In this document: one piece after another, positions 1 to 14,300 of the stretch
How the letters are laid out: the number at the start of each line of letters is the position of its first letter
Numbering within the stretch: position 1 is the first letter of the stretch
Source: Pelargonium tetragonum
Taxonomy: Eukaryota > Streptophyta > Magnoliopsida > Geraniales > Geraniaceae
NCBI GenBank assembly: GCA_036897445.1
Contig: JAYMTL010000080.1
Span: forward strand, 27,381 to 91,380
DNA length: 64,000 bases
Direction of reading: 5' to 3'
Translations under genes and position numbers: made by a program
The notes under the pieces: model-generated
Databases searched by the model: none
Seen by the model: only the letters and a program-made list of their open reading frames with translations
What the model was told of the DNA's origin: nothing

Positions 1-3000
1 GATAAGACACCGCGCTACTCTTTTAAAGCGGAATAAGAAAAAATGCCTGGGATCCGCATCAAGCTAAAGAGCCACTTCCTCGTCGATCTCATGATATGCC
101 TAAAGGGAAAGATATCCCATAATATAATTCTAGTTCTAGCTTCCAGTTCCTTGATCCATGTTAGATTCATAAGTATTTTAGTCGAACTCCAATAAGGTCT
201 CAGAATCCAGGAATTTCTTAGGTTTTGATTCATGAATTTCGGAGAATGAGATGGGAGGTTTTAAAACTTAACACTTCTCCGTATATTTAGCTGTGCTAGC
301 CCTGAAGGAAACTTTAGACTTATGTAAGTGTCTTATTAAGTTAAGATTTGAAATCAAGTAGATTCTAAGATATTCATACTTGTATAAATAACAAGAATTT
401 CTCAGTTGGGAGTTCGGGAACTGGGTGCAAAAGTGTAAATAACGAAAGTTATAAGCAGTTTCGTCAGAATACGGGAAGTAACTAATATAAAAAGAAGGTA
501 GGAGCCCCTAAAAGGTGGATTTATTATGAATCACGATTATCCTTTTAAAACAATAAATAGTAAAACAATTTGCCGGCAGAGAGAATTTTATTGGTGATGC
601 TTATAAGTACCCTATTTATTCTTATTTTAAGCGAGCACCTAGACTTTATCTTTGCAAAAGCTGGGGAATAGGCTTACTAAGACTTATTTTATTTGAAGAT
701 ACCGCTATTTATAAGTTAATAGGGTATTCTTTCCCTTTTTTTCCTTTTGTTAACTAGAGTGTGGGACATGCAAGCAGCCTTAAGACTTTTCTTTAAACTT
801 AGAAATTAAGAAAGCTTTCTGGACGAGTGTACGCTTCTGAAAAGAGGTTCCATGCACCCTTTTTCTATTAGATATCTTATATAATTCTAATTTTTGCTTA
901 TCACTATTCTTAACTTTATTTGATTAGATCGCTCCCAAGGTCTCCACTAAGTAAGTCTTAATTTTTCTTAATATTAGATTAGGAACTAGTTTCTATTTCT
1001 GAGGATTTGAGCTCTTGGCTACAATAAAAAAGAAATATAAGAACTCTCTGAAGTGAAAATTCCTGTTTTAACACTTTGTTTCGCGCGGGTTCCCTGCTAG
1101 GTTTTATCTATTGGACCCTATAAAAGCCCGAACTAAACTATTAGATAGAATATACGGATAGTGTTTTATCCTTTTTGAAGTTTAACGAGATTGGATATAT
1201 CCACACATACTTAAAAAAAAAGTGCGGAGTCTCCTTATAAAGTGCAATAGTAAGCAAGATTCTTTATATTAAATTAATATTACTGCAGGGATTTAAATAT
1301 TCTTAAAAGGGCAAGAAGCTCCTTTAGTCCGTAAGTGGCTTCACTTCAATTGCGAACATGAAAAGATAAGGGTTCCTAGGCCCTAAAATTCCTTACGAAA
1401 CGAAACAACTATACCATATTGCTACACATCACTCCTAGCAAAGCCTTATCTACTCCTGACCCAACACCCCTCTTATAAGATTAAAGCTCCTGCTTTGACC
1501 TTAGTATTTCTTTGTTTGTATATTTCAAATAAAAAAGACTGGAGGTCCTGTCAAAATCTAAGTGTAATGCAGGAAAAAGGGGGTTTAAATACAAAGCATA
1601 AACGTAAAATGAAATACAGGTCTTAAAACAAGGATAAATCTTAACTTGCATGCTAATAAAGCTTCTTTTTGTCCTTTACTTTAATTTACGAACAAAATGA
1701 AAGAAATGAGACTATCATAAAGAATTGTCCGATAAATATGTAACCATTATTTTCACCCAAAACGCTTGCAGTTTATCTAACATTACCCTACGTTGTAAAG
1801 ACCCTCTATTATTTTTTACTAAGAGCTCGGTGGAAACCTTTGCTATGGAATATAGAACATGCTTTTTTTTGAAACAATATTCCAGTATATCCGTTAAGGC
1901 AAAAGACTCTCCCGTCTATTTCAGGGTAAAGTGAAATTATCTTTTTATATCTAAGCAAGATTATGCCGGTTTAAGAACCAAAAGGAACAGTACATCAAGG
2001 AAGACTTTGACTTAATTTCCTAAGCCCTCGAACACTAAAAAAACAAGTAGAACATGAAGAAAGTATATCCTTTTTCTATGCCTTGACTAATATAGTTTTT
2101 TTCTCGGAATCCCTAGAGTTTAGTATGTAGTACGAGATTCTTTAGTTCTAGTTTTGGGGTTTACTAAGCTTCTCCTTCCCTAAAAAAAAGAGTTGCAGCA
2201 GACATTTCCAAGTCTTATCTGTTAGTTCCTAAATTCTGTTGCAATAAAACCCTTTATTCTAAACTTTAGTAGAAAGCTCTAGCTGTACCTTATATAATTG
2301 TCCGATAGAATCTAGTTCCTTAACTTGAGATCAAGGGAAACCCCGAAAAATCTAAATAGACAGCCTCACAATTAGACGAAAGGACGCTAAGTTGAAATGA
2401 AAAACAGGGCTCACTAAAAAGAGTTGACCCCAGAGTTAATTAAAGTTTTAGAATAGGAGAACCCACTTCATAAAAAAGACAAAACAACTTCCAGTTCTTG
2501 TTTATCTAAATTTTTTAGCCTTTAAATAGCTCAAGAAGTCCTGTGAAGAGTAAAACTAAAGAGGGCTCTGCTATAAGTATAAGTCCTTTATATTTCAGTT
2601 CCCTTAAGTGAGTAAATCTTACTAATATACTAGAATAGGGTAAAGGCAGAAATTTGCTGGTTTAGAAGATTATAAGGAGCTCTACAAATTAGCAAGGAAC
2701 TAAAATGAAAAAGGGTTTACTAAATAGGATTTTAAAAGGAGCCACAAAGTACATTATTTACACTTGTACAATATGAATTAAAGACTGGAATAAATTCTGC
2801 TAAAAAATTTTGGGAGATTCCTACACAAAGAACTTAAAAACCCTGCCGGCTACTTTTTAAGGGGAATTCCGTAACTCTTATTTTATTCCGGATTTACTTT
2901 ATTTATATTTAGCAGGAAAGTTAGGTCATTTTATTTACGATATTAAGAACTTAAATTTACCTTTATTCTCAGAAACTCTAAAAGGTTAGAGCACTCTTTA

Positions 3001-6000
3001 TATAATATAGTCGATAGTTTACTTTTATTAGCTTACTTTTTTTAGTTTTACACAGGCAGCTTTAGAATATGATCCACGAAGTTTCAAATCTCATAGGACT
3101 TAACGCTTAACAAAAAAACTTTTGGATTACAATCAAACAAAAGGGTTACACCTCAACTACCCAAATTGAGTTAAGACTCTTTATGTTTCGTTTATTTCGT
3201 GCATTAGGAGTAAACCTCACATATTTTTAGCATAAGAAATTTTGGATACTTGCCTAGGCTTTTTTCCTCTAAAATAGAATGATTATTTTTAGTACGACTT
3301 AAACTAAAAACTTATTCAAGATTTGCCTTCTTATGGTACGTACCCCTGCTACAGCTCTGGTAGAGTCGGCAGCAATTCAACTTGTCTTTTATTTACCGAA
3401 GAGAGTTACAGGAAGGAAGTTTGTTTACTTTTGTTGGTATGAATTTTAATCCTATAGGGTGTTTGCGTAGGTTAAATAAAGTACTTAATTCGAAAACTAA
3501 GTATAATTTTGGCTTTTTACATACTTTGTGAACTCGCCTTTATATGAGCTAATGCTAGTTATTCTAAAAGGACTCTGACTTGAATAAAAGGATTCTGAAA
3601 CCAGACAGAAAAGGTTTACTGCGGATTTTTATAGGATACCTCGAGAGAATTTATCCTAAGCCGCAGAGTTCAAAAAGGGTGTTAGTATAAGTACTTTCTC
3701 AACCGTGAAATGTAAACTATTTAAAGGGTTACAAGGCTCTCTTGCAAATACGGGAACAAAATTTAACAAGACTGAAAAACTCGCAAAAGAAATTTGATAA
3801 AAGTAAATAATTCAGAATCTGGGGTTGAAGGTTCCTAAATTTCTTTCTTTGCGCTACCAGACCCGGTATTCCTGGGATATAGATATAGAAGGTAAAATAG
3901 CTCTTAAACCCGCCTGCCTTTAAGGCTATCTCCGAGTTTGTCCAACCCAAGACTTTTGCTTTCAGTACTAAATACTTTGTCTCAGAGTTGCAGAGGATTC
4001 CTATAAAAATTGTAGAGTTCAACCCAAATTTTGCCGGGCTTGGCTTTGGCCTAATATATTTCGAGTATCTTATACTTAATTTCGAACCTCTGCCCTTAAA
4101 TTCTATTTATTCGAGAAAAGGTGAATTGCAAACTCTTATTTTCATGTAAATATTATACTCATTGAGTTTCATTTAGACTATAGTAAGTAGTAAAGTCGGA
4201 TAGTCGTTTCTCCAGAGAGTGTCTTTTTGTATACAGTCAAATGAAAAGTTTCTGGATTTTAGCTTGCCAAAATAATAAATGAAAGGAATCACAACAGTTT
4301 TAGCATTTATTACTATTACTTTTTCCTTTATAAAACCTTTCTGCTAGGAATTTAATCTTTAGTGTCTCGACCCTAACTGCGAGTGTTTAACACTACAATT
4401 CGACTGTAAAAGCATAAAGTTATTAATTTGGGAACCCGTAAAAAAGGAAATGAAAATTTTTATTATTTTTAGAGCTACTGGTTTATGATCTTTTATATTT
4501 ATAGTACCCGAAATTCTGTAGCAATTTAATTGGTTTTCTTGACAATAAGCCTGCTATGTAAGCTATCCGGTAGTAGACCTGAGTATTTCGTCGAGAAGTT
4601 TTCACTAGCTACGTAGGGGATTAAATCCTGCACCGATAAAATTCTTAAATAGGATCTTGATTTCCTTTTTATCTCTCAACCTTTTTTTAAGTATTCCGAA
4701 TCGCTTTTATCCAGAGAGTAAAAAAAAGCTTGTAACATACTCTAGTAAGTAGGGTTGGGCTATAAAAAGCTGTAACGTTGTGTGAAAATTCTTACTATAT
4801 TAAGATTTTTTAACTTTCAAATAAGTGGAGTTTCCTTAAGAAATTCTTGAGTATAGTTAGCCAGTAAGATTTCTGTTCACCGGGGTACCCTTGTACTTTA
4901 TATCATAGGGGTGTCACTTGAATTTCAGTGTACTGGTAGCTTATTAAAGGGCCCCTTATGGAATTCTCAAAAAAGCGCTGTTGTACAAGTTGAAAGACTA
5001 AATTAGAGGTGACCCCAACTATACGGGCAATTCTTAACGACTTCATGAAATAACTAAAATACCCTGAGCTTTGTTGAAGTAAGAAAATATAATAAAGGGA
5101 ACCTATATACTATAGAAATTTAGCACGTATTACAAACTCCAAAAGGATGTAGATTTCTGAAATAGAAGTTTCTATTTAAACCAAGGGATTCTAATAAAGT
5201 CTTCGAACAGACTTTTTTTTGATATTTAACGAACCAGGCGCCCCAACCCGAAAAACAAAAAGGTATTATACTACCAATCAGATAAGTGCCATAAGCAAAA
5301 TTAGTCAATAAGAGTACTCTCGTATAGCTGGCTGAACACACACCTTAGAAATCCTAGGAGAGCTCCGACTACTAAAAGTATACTTAAAAGTATACCTTAT
5401 TACAGATTAAAAATAAGGCGTTTTATCTCCGGAACAAATAGAGTAAGACTGGAGGTTCACTGATTAAAACATTCCCCGTTAATAGAAGCTTCAGTTAAAC
5501 CGCGAGGCTTTTTTGACACATGTTTTTGAAGTCTATTATTTAAATCCAACACCAGAGGCTTATACAGGATACTTCTTTTTGGCTCCATTCACGAGAGATC
5601 AGAGTGTTTTTTTTATTACAATGTTTTTCTTAAGCCCCTGTAAATAAGTTAAGTTGTTAAAAAGTATAGAGTTCTCCTTTTTAGACTTAATGAAACACCT
5701 AGAAATGAAGTGGAAGAGACCCTATAGGAAAAGTTAGTTATTAGTTTACACAATTATCCTTTGGAACAAATACTTACGCGGTTCAAATCCGGATTTCATT
5801 TCAATATTTACAGAAAAAAGAAGCTTCTAACACAGAACTAAAAAAGATACATATATCTCAACGCGCACTACCCTTACTAATTACTTACAACTAAACTTTC
5901 CCATTCTACTGGAGGCCCGATTTAAAAGATATCTAGTCGAAGGGTTTCCTTATTTTAGTCTAGTTATCTGTTGATGACTAAAAACATCTAAAGAGGGATA

Positions 6001-6430
6001 ATACACCTAAATTTCAGTGCTCTCGGAAAATTCTATGGAAATTTGACTATACTGTAACTAGGAATCCTATTACTTACGTCGGTTGTGGTTACTAACTATA
6101 CTGAGCAATTGCTTTTGCGTTTTACACCAAAACGCCTCTAAAATCTATTAGCTATTACCATAAAGAAAAAGAAAGTTCTACTAAAAAAACTTTTGACTAT
6201 ATACCCTAGCTAAGTATAAGCAAACGGAACTTCTACAAGTGTTCAAATGTATATACTCTTTCTTTTTCTTCTTTTAAAGGTTTTCGCTCTTCTTTTTAAC
6301 AAACCGCAGTGTCGTTTAGATAAGAAACAAACTAGAGAAATGGAAAATAGAACTCTTAATCTTCATCTTCTTTTTACAGTCCCTACTCCTTTAGAGTTTA
6401 AGCCTATAGGTTTTTCTATTGTTTATACTT
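1..6430. other. gene-free AT-rich spacer
   Basis: I see no gene, RNA gene or intron core here. Every open frame is under 100 codons, as expected by chance at this composition. The sequence is AT-rich with frequent A and T runs and many short purine-to-pyrimidine GC-containing spots. A T-loop-like string near 5776 has no supporting tRNA arms. The block ends at a purine-rich simple repeat that borders island A. Confidence 0.7.
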
Positions 6431-6450
6431 AGAAGAGAGAGAAGAGAGAG
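6431..6450 (+). repeat. purine-rich simple repeat
   Basis: A short run of AGA/GAG units. It marks the left edge of the compositionally distinct island that follows. No function is implied. Confidence 0.6.
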
Positions 6451-6456
6451 ACAGGA

Positions 6457-7255
6457 TAAGCTTTCCCTCCCTCATAGTACAATCTTTTTATCTAACTTCT
6501 ATCTATAACTTAAAAAAAGTATAATACAAAAACGACTATAATATAAGGAAAAACCCTAACTATTACGAATATCCTATATCTCTATTACTATATATTCTTT
6601 AATAACTAACTACTAACTTTACTATCTCTATTATCTAGTATATCCAGTAGTTATTTATCTACTTGCTAACAACAATCCTAATAGGAGGACTTTCCTGTCT
6701 ACAGCAGCTCGCATACTAAGTGGTCTAGGTAGTAAGGGTATATCCTATTTCTCCCATAAGAAATTCTAGCTGGGTTTAACTAAGAAAATCAGTCTGTTAG
6801 GTATTAAGAAGAAGGTTCAGTCTAGTAAGTCTATAGAAAAAAGAAGAAATAGAAAAAGTAGGCAATAACGCGTAAGTAGATATTTTCAATACACTATATA
6901 AATAACATAATTACATTACCTCGGCTTCGCTACAGTCGGTAACAAAGACACTACCATAATCCTATTAAGCTTATACCCTCATTAAGGATAAACACAGAAG
7001 GAAGAGTAATACACCTTAAAGAGCCCATTATAACCCATAGACAATATCCTTACTATCTTATACAACCTTAAGCAACCTATACAATTTTAAACTATCTACC
7101 CATATAGCCATATAGATAAGTAACTAATACAAATACATATAACTAATTACTAGCTACAAGGAATAACCCATAACAATAGAATAATAAGAATCTCTATAAT
7201 GATAATAGCTCCTTTCCTTACTAATATAAGATAAGGTAAGTAAAGATTACCAAAG
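6457..7255 (+). repeat. island A of a dispersed decayed repeat family
   Basis: This stretch is rich in CTA/TAA/ACA words and contains few long A or T runs, unlike its flanks. It holds a purine-rich, protein-like segment (6617-6865), then a core with a GC-rich motif at about 6917-6940 and a GATAAA-headed block at 6987-7023, then a low-G, TA-rich tail. The same order and spacing recur near 40.7 kb, and in reverse orientation near 32.5 kb. A 13-nt exact match (6941-6953 with 50902-50914) begins a collinear similarity of roughly 70% to the island at 50.9 kb. I infer a diverged copy of one mobile or duplicated element. No terminal repeats or target duplication were identified, so the ends are approximate. 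Confidence 0.5.
6617..6865 (+). pseudogene. decayed coding-like segment in island A, unknown product
   Basis: A frame of 83 codons follows an in-frame TAA (6614-6616), carries one internal TAG at 6767-6769 and ends at TAA 6866-6868. It has no ATG start. The translation changes from hydrophobic to basic: one part reads NNNPNRRTFLSTAARILSGL, and the end is rich in lysine, arginine and serine. A GLTKK motif also occurs in the similar frame at 41.8 kb. I do not recognise a family. It may be a fragment of a transposon protein that has decayed; a chance frame in low-stop sequence is also possible. Confidence 0.3.
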
Positions 7256-7980
7256 GTTAGACTGAGTGGGGGTAATATTTAAGGCTATTCACAGTACTTG
7301 AACCTATTACTCGCGATAAAGTATTAAAATGCGAAAAAATTGGATACTTTGTTAGCTCAAGGATCGGATTGTACGGAAATGAGAGGGAAACCCGGCCTTC
7401 AAAACATCTTTTAGAACAAAGGATATCCACGAATTTGCTAATTTTATTGTACGCGCCATAATTCAAATTAAGGGGTTGCGTGCATTTTAAGAGACGTATT
7501 TCTGATACAGGGGTTGCCAATTCCCACAAGAGAATGCACCTAAAATCAAGTCTTTCTAGAATAATAATCCGAGGAAAATGCGATGCTTGTTAAAAGTCTA
7601 ATATTAAGACTAAAAAAAAGCGAAAGACATAAAGAAACCAAGCTAGACCTCCTGCGAATTGACTCTTTTTTAAGTGAGTCAATTTGATATTAATATTCGT
7701 AAAAGGACTTTCAAAGGCAAAAGCCAAGGATCCCTTCTAAGATAAGATTTAGGGCAGGTAAGTCAAACGGGTCTATAATCAAGAATTCCCTCTGTTAGTT
7801 TATAAGCGCTCTAAGGCAATAAGGAGAAAGTCATAAAAGTTGTTAGATAGTAAGAAGGCTGGAGTGTAGCTAATGGAAACCAGTAAAAGGTATTCCGGTA
7901 AACCCGTCTTAACTAGTTTGACTGAACCTCCGATAGTTTTTTGTATAGAGGTTTCTTAGTTTCTTTTTCTTATAAGTGTT

Positions 7981-8050
7981 ATGGATAGGATAGGGACTTG
8001 AACTCATGTAGTTAAGGCATTCTGTACTCTGTAACTAGCGTGTTCGGCCT
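7981..8050 (-). pseudogene. tRNA-like relic, weak
   Basis: Read on the minus strand, this has a D-arm-like start (GGCCGA...) and a T-loop-like GAGTTCAAGTCCC near its 3' end, about the right distance apart. The anticodon stem does not pair, the base before a possible GTA anticodon is A instead of the nearly invariant U33, and no acceptor stem forms. It cannot be an active tRNA. A tyrosine- or serine-type ancestor is only a guess. Confidence 0.2.
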
Positions 8051-8092
8051 AAAATCTTTTTCAAGAAGGGAGTTGCTCTTGTAGTATATACT

Positions 8093-8137
8093 GCTGGGTT
8101 TGAACCTTTGTCTTAGTATAGCTATGCTAAGACCGGC
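8093..8137 (-). pseudogene. T-arm-like sequence beside a 24-nt palindrome
   Basis: On the minus strand a T-loop-like AAGGTTCAAACCCAGC follows a near-perfect palindrome at 8110-8133 (gtcttag...ctaagac with an ATAGCTAT centre and one mismatched pair). Position and order recall an anticodon arm followed by a T arm. The stem is too long and the loop wrong for a standard tRNA. It could be a tRNA relic or simply a hairpin element. Confidence 0.2.
8110..8133. repeat. 24-nt near-perfect palindrome
   Basis: The arms GTCTTAG (8110-8116) and CTAAGAC (8127-8133) pair fully, and the inner ATAGCTAT is itself palindromic. Only one T/G position breaks the symmetry. It could form a cruciform or an RNA hairpin. 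Confidence 0.7.
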
Positions 8138-11100
8138 TCTTTCTCGGATGAAAGTCTTTCGCTTGGATAAGGGAAACTTTAGTGGGGGAAATCCCGAGCC
8201 TTTTAAAAAGCAGCTTACAGATCTAAAAAGGAAAGAGTATAAATACTTATAAAAAGAGATGGAAGGTAATGAAATTAAGATAGGTATTATAGCTCTGAGG
8301 AAATGTATAGAGCTGCAGACTTAGAAGATAGAGAATCTTGCTTTTACTAGGATACTGAAATTCGGTTTAGGAAAGCTAGAGAAGTTAAGAATAAGCATTG
8401 GTTAAGGTATTCGTCTTCTATATTCCTCTATATCCCAAGGGCTACCGCTCCTTAATTACTCAAATTTATAAAGCTAAAAGGTTCCTTATATTTCCTGAGG
8501 TAAGCGCTTTTAATTACTAGTTGGATATCGAGTTTTCAGATATATTGAGACTCAACTAAGTCCACTTAGCGCAATCCTGCAATGGGGGGACCTTGTGTTT
8601 ACTAGAGTTTAACTATAACGAAAGAAGAAAAAACCATACGCAACAGGTTCTTAAAAAGTTTTTGTATACAGAACCTTAACTGATTTTGGTTAAATTTTAT
8701 TTAGTTTAATACCAAATTTTGAATCTAAAGAGGAGCAAGTATGCTTCGTGGATTCTTGGAAAGTGTTCCTTTTATCAGATAACTTACACCACGTATTCTT
8801 AAAATATCCACTGGAATTTCAACTTCTTAGTAAACAGGTAACGCTGGGTTATCCCTTAATTAAAACACGTGTTATTAAACAAAATCTAAATAGATTCTGG
8901 GTTACCATAGAACAACTTCCTATCCCCCTTGCCTAAATGCTAGCATATTGTATCCCCTGGATCTTGTGCAATTTAGAGAAAAGAGTGGAGCCCAAATACC
9001 TACTCTCGACCTCTCTACTAAAAATTTATAGGCTCTATAATAAAAAAAATATATAATGGAATAAATTAAAGGGTTTCTCTAGTCTACTAGGGAGTAGGGG
9101 AAAAATAAGACTAAAACAAGGGCCAGGATTCCTTATTTTGTATCTCGAGACTTTGGAAAAGCATTTAAAACGGGGCATTCCTAATCGGAAAGTCAAAACC
9201 TAAAGTAAACTTTTTGTTCTAGAAAAGTGTATGAATATCAGGACTATTCTAATCGGTTTTTAACTTATACTAAGAACAGAAAAGACTCGGTAACAGCTAG
9301 TTTTTAGTAATTGACTAAGGTTGGGCGACTTCCCTAAGTAGAATTTTTTTATAGCCGGGAAAACCTCTTTAATAGGCATCTCTCTCTTTTTTTACGGGAT
9401 TCTTCTAAATTACTGAATAAGATATGGATGTCCCCTTTGGTATTATCTGGGAAAGCTTCACGGAGTTTGGGAAGTATCTTTATCTAAAACTGTAGTAATA
9501 ACTTCCCTATAATTTGTTAAATACTCAATTTTTAGAATAACGAGTTACTAGAACTTGAAAATATCGGAAGTATTAACTCCAGGTGTAGTATAGTTCTGGA
9601 GCTAGGGGTTTTTAGTTTCCTTGGTTAACGGAAATTTAGTTATGCATAGTTAAAGTAGTTTGAAATAGGGGTCTGGCTAGCATATTAATTGCTTGTAAAG
9701 GAACCTTTGCAATATTCAGTTTAAGTAAAAAGTTTGGATAAATTATAGTCTAACTCTAAACAAAGGGGGCACCCTATCAATTATGGAGCCAGATACATAG
9801 AAAAATTTTTTTACTAGGTGGGAAAATCCTATATTTGAAATTGTATAATTTATCTCGATACTTTGATTTTTGGGGTTGAAACTTACTGACGAGCAAAAGC
9901 GGGCCGGGCCCCTTAAGACTTTTATTTCAGAGAACCTTGTATTAAATATATGGAAAAGAGCGGATCGTGGCACTTTCAAAATTCTAGTCTTTTTTTATTT
10001 AAATTTACTTGAGTGGGATGGAATCGACAGAGGGACTCCTTTTTTATGGTAAAAAAATCTCCTTGTATTTAAAGTCAAGCAAAAATTCCTATAGTTTTAC
10101 TTGTACTAAATCAAGAGCATGTCATTACAATTAATAGCTAACAAAATTAGCTGTGAGTTATAAAAAGAGGTAGAATCTAAACTCGTAAGTCTTTAGCTCT
10201 ATAATTTTGATCGGCATCCGGCTGAACGGGAAGCTTATAGAGGTGTATTTTCAAACAAGGATACTAGGGGCTTTTCTATAACGTAAATGCGCTTTGAAAG
10301 CTACCCAAGATTTTTAAGAGATGTCTAAGGGTCAAAAACCTAATATAAAAAAACTTAAGTAGACAATTACATTGTTTAAAGTCTGGTGTAGTAAGTCTTT
10401 TTATACTTATTAGTACTTTTACTTACTTTCGATGTGCTATATTAAGAATTAAAAGGCGCGTACATAACAGAAAAAGTTCCTCGAGCAAATTCCCTTAACA
10501 GGGGTCCTTTCAGAAAAGGGGTAAATCGGGTGCACCTAGCATTTTGAGTATTTCCCCAATCTACTACCAGAATCGAATCTATAAAGCTTTTTTATAAAAA
10601 AGTCTAACCTTAGGAAAAATCCTTTTATCAGATATTAATACATTTACAGAATAGAGAATTAGAGTCTACTTTAACTGTACAAGTTTTTCCAAGACTTTCT
10701 AGAAGCTCTTTTTACGAGCTCTTATTCTTCTTATTCAGTTACATGCAATTTGGATTCTTTTTAGTTCCCAATTCATTCAAGCTTTTTATTTAATTTAAGT
10801 TTTATGTAATAAAGAAATCCTGTCTTTGGTAGATTTTGTTCCTTTTTCGAGTAACAGGTTTCCCTGTATAGTGTTAGAAAAATCAAACTTTGCATTCTTG
10901 TTTTTTATGTAAGACATATATATATTTAAAAAGAGCTTTTTAGGACGCAATACTCCTGCCCAAATCCCCTTATGAGAGGTGCCCCTATTAACAAGTTAGA
11001 TGACTTTTAAGTAAAGCATGTGCTGGGCTTACTTATAAGTATAACTCCTAATTAGAGAGAGTAAAATCCTCATGGTAGTCCTTATCAATGCAATACTATA

Positions 11101-11316
11101 AAGAAATAAATCACGAGTTCTAGACCTAAATACTAAAAAAATGGAATCACATTAATAAACATAGTTTAGTTATAATTCAAAAAGAGGGCTAGATATTTAA
11201 GGAGTCCCTCTTCTCACAGAATATACAAGATTCTAGAGTTATGTTGCGTATACAAAGTTACAAGACCTTAACCAAACTGACAAAGTCTTAATCTTGATAT
11301 CTAAACATATTTACTA

Positions 11317-11329
11317 AAAGGGGCCCTTT
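11317..11329. repeat. GC-cluster-like palindrome, copy 1
   Basis: AAAGGG and CCCTTT flank a single G. The identical 13-mer lies at 47732-47744. It is one of the cleanest examples of the short purine-to-pyrimidine GC palindromes scattered through the window. Confidence 0.6.
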
Positions 11330-14300
11330 CTGCGTTGTAGTTAGTAATAAATAACCCATGCCTGCTGATTATAAAAGTCTTTTAGAACACATGTTAGAAA
11401 GTGCGGATTCCCAAGATGAGGCTGAGCCGAAGTAGACAAGTTTTTCTCTTTGTTGTTTAAGCAATTTTACTAAGAATAGATAAGAATAGAATGGTTGAGT
11501 CATACCTAATTTTTCTTTAAAAGGTCTTCCTAGGGTATTGGCAGAAAAAGTACTCCAAATTCACTGGAATTTATTCATGAGTTGTCTACTATAAAAAACT
11601 TTGTTTCAGAATCAGTTTCATTTTTGATAAAAGATAAAGTTTTCCTGGACTAAAGCTAGTAAAAATACTAAGAAAAGGACTGCTATAAAAAGCTATGTCA
11701 TTCTTTAGTCCCGATAAGAATAAGAGACAAATCTCGATACTATTACATAAGATTAACGGGTTCTATATCTAATTTATCTATAAGTTAAACTTTTTACACG
11801 AGCATTCAGAACTTTGTAAATCCCCTTTAGTCTAGGTCTAGAATCTTGTTTTCCGGATTGAGGCGGTTGGCTTAGCTACAATTACAAGGAAGTTGCTAAA
11901 ACCCAGTTTCTAATTAACTTTTGGAAAAGTTGATACTTAAACGATCCCCAATCCCTAAATAGTTACTTATCTGAGTCAGTTATAAATAAGGAATTGGAAA
12001 ATCTTAAGTGATTCGGGGCCTTTAGATATTTAAGGGATTCGCTGTTAATTCGGGACTTTTGTTACAGTCTGTTCTGCCTAAAAGGACTCCAAAGTTAGGA
12101 ATGAAAAGTTAAAGTACGTGAAGAGCTTGTAGTATACTACGGGACTTCCTCCGTATTTCCTGCTTATGTACTCTGTAGCTTTAAGAGTTAAAGAATCCCT
12201 TTTTTAGTTAGTAGAATTACTATACCTTGGATTTGTTTGTAATAGTTTAATTAGTGTACTGCTTAAAATTTCTTAGGTTTACGATAATACTAAAATACTG
12301 CTTTACATAGGCAGCTCCTTGAATTTGACAGCGGGTTATTGCCAGCTAAAAGTACGAGTGCCAACTTCTTTTACATTATACAGGGAGGTTTATTGTTTGA
12401 CGGATAACGGCTGCTATCTGGTTCAAAAAAACCACGAATATAAAAGTAGGTACAAGTTTAAGGCACTGACCCAAATTTCCTGCTATTTAGACTGCTGGGA
12501 CAAAAATTCTTGTAAATTTGACTTTAGAGGAGCTTTGGATGCACTTATAAAAACTTAGCAGGCTGTCCGGGTACTTTATTTTATGTTACTTGACAGGTAT
12601 ATCCATTTACTACAGTGCTCTTCTCCTTTATATTCCGCAGTAGAAAGGCCTGAACTTCTTAGGAGCCCGCAAGGACTCTCCTCTAATTAGGACTGACAGT
12701 CGGATGTAGTAAATACCCAAAACAGGGTAAAAGGAAGATCTTCTAACTCCAAAAAAGAGTAATGACACCACTAAGAATTTTTAAGGTTTGCTCAGAAACC
12801 TTTTTCTAAGACGGGTACTCTTTTTTATCATACATAGGTATAACTCCTCTGAGTCTCTAGAGCTTATTACAAAGATATAAAGTTAAGTCGATTGCGTAAT
12901 GTGATCGGGGTTCGGCGATATTAGAAAATACAATGTTTTTAGGTACTATTTAGCCCCAGAAGTTTCTTGTAGAATAACTACTAGGAGTAAATCCATAAAA
13001 GATCCACAGCAAATCCGTACGAATATCCCCAACGCAAGCTTTTATAGAACTTTATCCCTGGATTTTTGCTTTATCATAAAAGCAAGATCCCCTATTCTAA
13101 ATTAAACTAATAATTGAAAAATGGTTCTTGAAACTTACTACTTGCTTGACCAAATATGGGATTGGCACGAAACCCAGCGGGTACCCTACAAGTTTTTTGA
13201 CGAAGCTACAACAAGTCTGTTTTTTCTTAATCTAGATGCTTATAAAGTCTCGACCAACAAACTGAAATGACTCTGAGTACGGGTTTAAAAGAAGTCTAAT
13301 AAAGCTAACCCCAGTCCTAATTTAAGTACCCCTATAGGTTTTTAGAGTGTCCAAAGTGTAGTAGGATTTCTTTTATAATGAATTTCGTGCTGCTTATTAT
13401 TGAATTTGAAACAGATATTCCCACTTTTAGCAGTCTACCCTTTAGACAAATTGCTCGGGGTTTCCCTAATAAATGGGGTTAGAGACAGCATCTGAATAGG
13501 GCAATCTTGCTTAGACTGGAACGTGGATACACAACTAACTAAGACTAATCTGACAAAGGAGCTCCGTATCGAGGGGGTGCGGGCGTCTCTCTAAAGGCTT
13601 TTAAATGCCTTTTTAAAAACAACCTATAAGTAAGTTTCTTAAACCCCCAATATTAGATTAGTGAATTTTAAGATTTTTGGCTTGAACAAAGAAAATTCGG
13701 AATTAATACTGTGCTCCATGGCTAGTTTATTAGAGAATCATGGGCATTATCTGGTTCAGGAGGATATACTGATTTTCTGGGGTATCTGTAAACTTATCCT
13801 AGCATTGTATTAATTAAAAGGGGCTCTTTAGGTTTTATAAAGTTGGTATAGAAGCTTTCAAGGATTTATGTTATTAGGGCAGCTTTACTACCTAGAACCC
13901 TCTAGGCTTTTGCCCCGGGCCTCCTTGTAAACTAAAATACGTGGCACGATAGCTCCTACTTTTTACTATTAAGACGAGAAAATCTCAAATTAATAGGATC
14001 ACGTCTTTAAGGAAAGTTACCACATCGTTTTACTAGAGCGCCCCCTATTGAATGTTTTATCTTACACCCTTTGTCTATGAGACTGGAATATATTCACTAA
14101 AAAGACTATAACCTACTTCGACTGAAACCCGATTTCAAGCTCTATTTTTCTTTTTTAGAGCATCCGGGACATTATATCATTATATACTCTTTTCTTTGTT
14201 TTGATACCTCTTACTTTTATTAGCTCTCTTTTCTATTTCTTTGTTGAATTCCAATAGGAATGCTCTTACCATCTCTTGTCTTGTTTTTAGTGAAACCTCT

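Noticed and set aside
5776-5790. GGTTCAAATCCGG, T-arm-like string on the plus strand
   Set aside because: Only 3 bp of a T stem form, and there is no D arm, anticodon arm or acceptor upstream.
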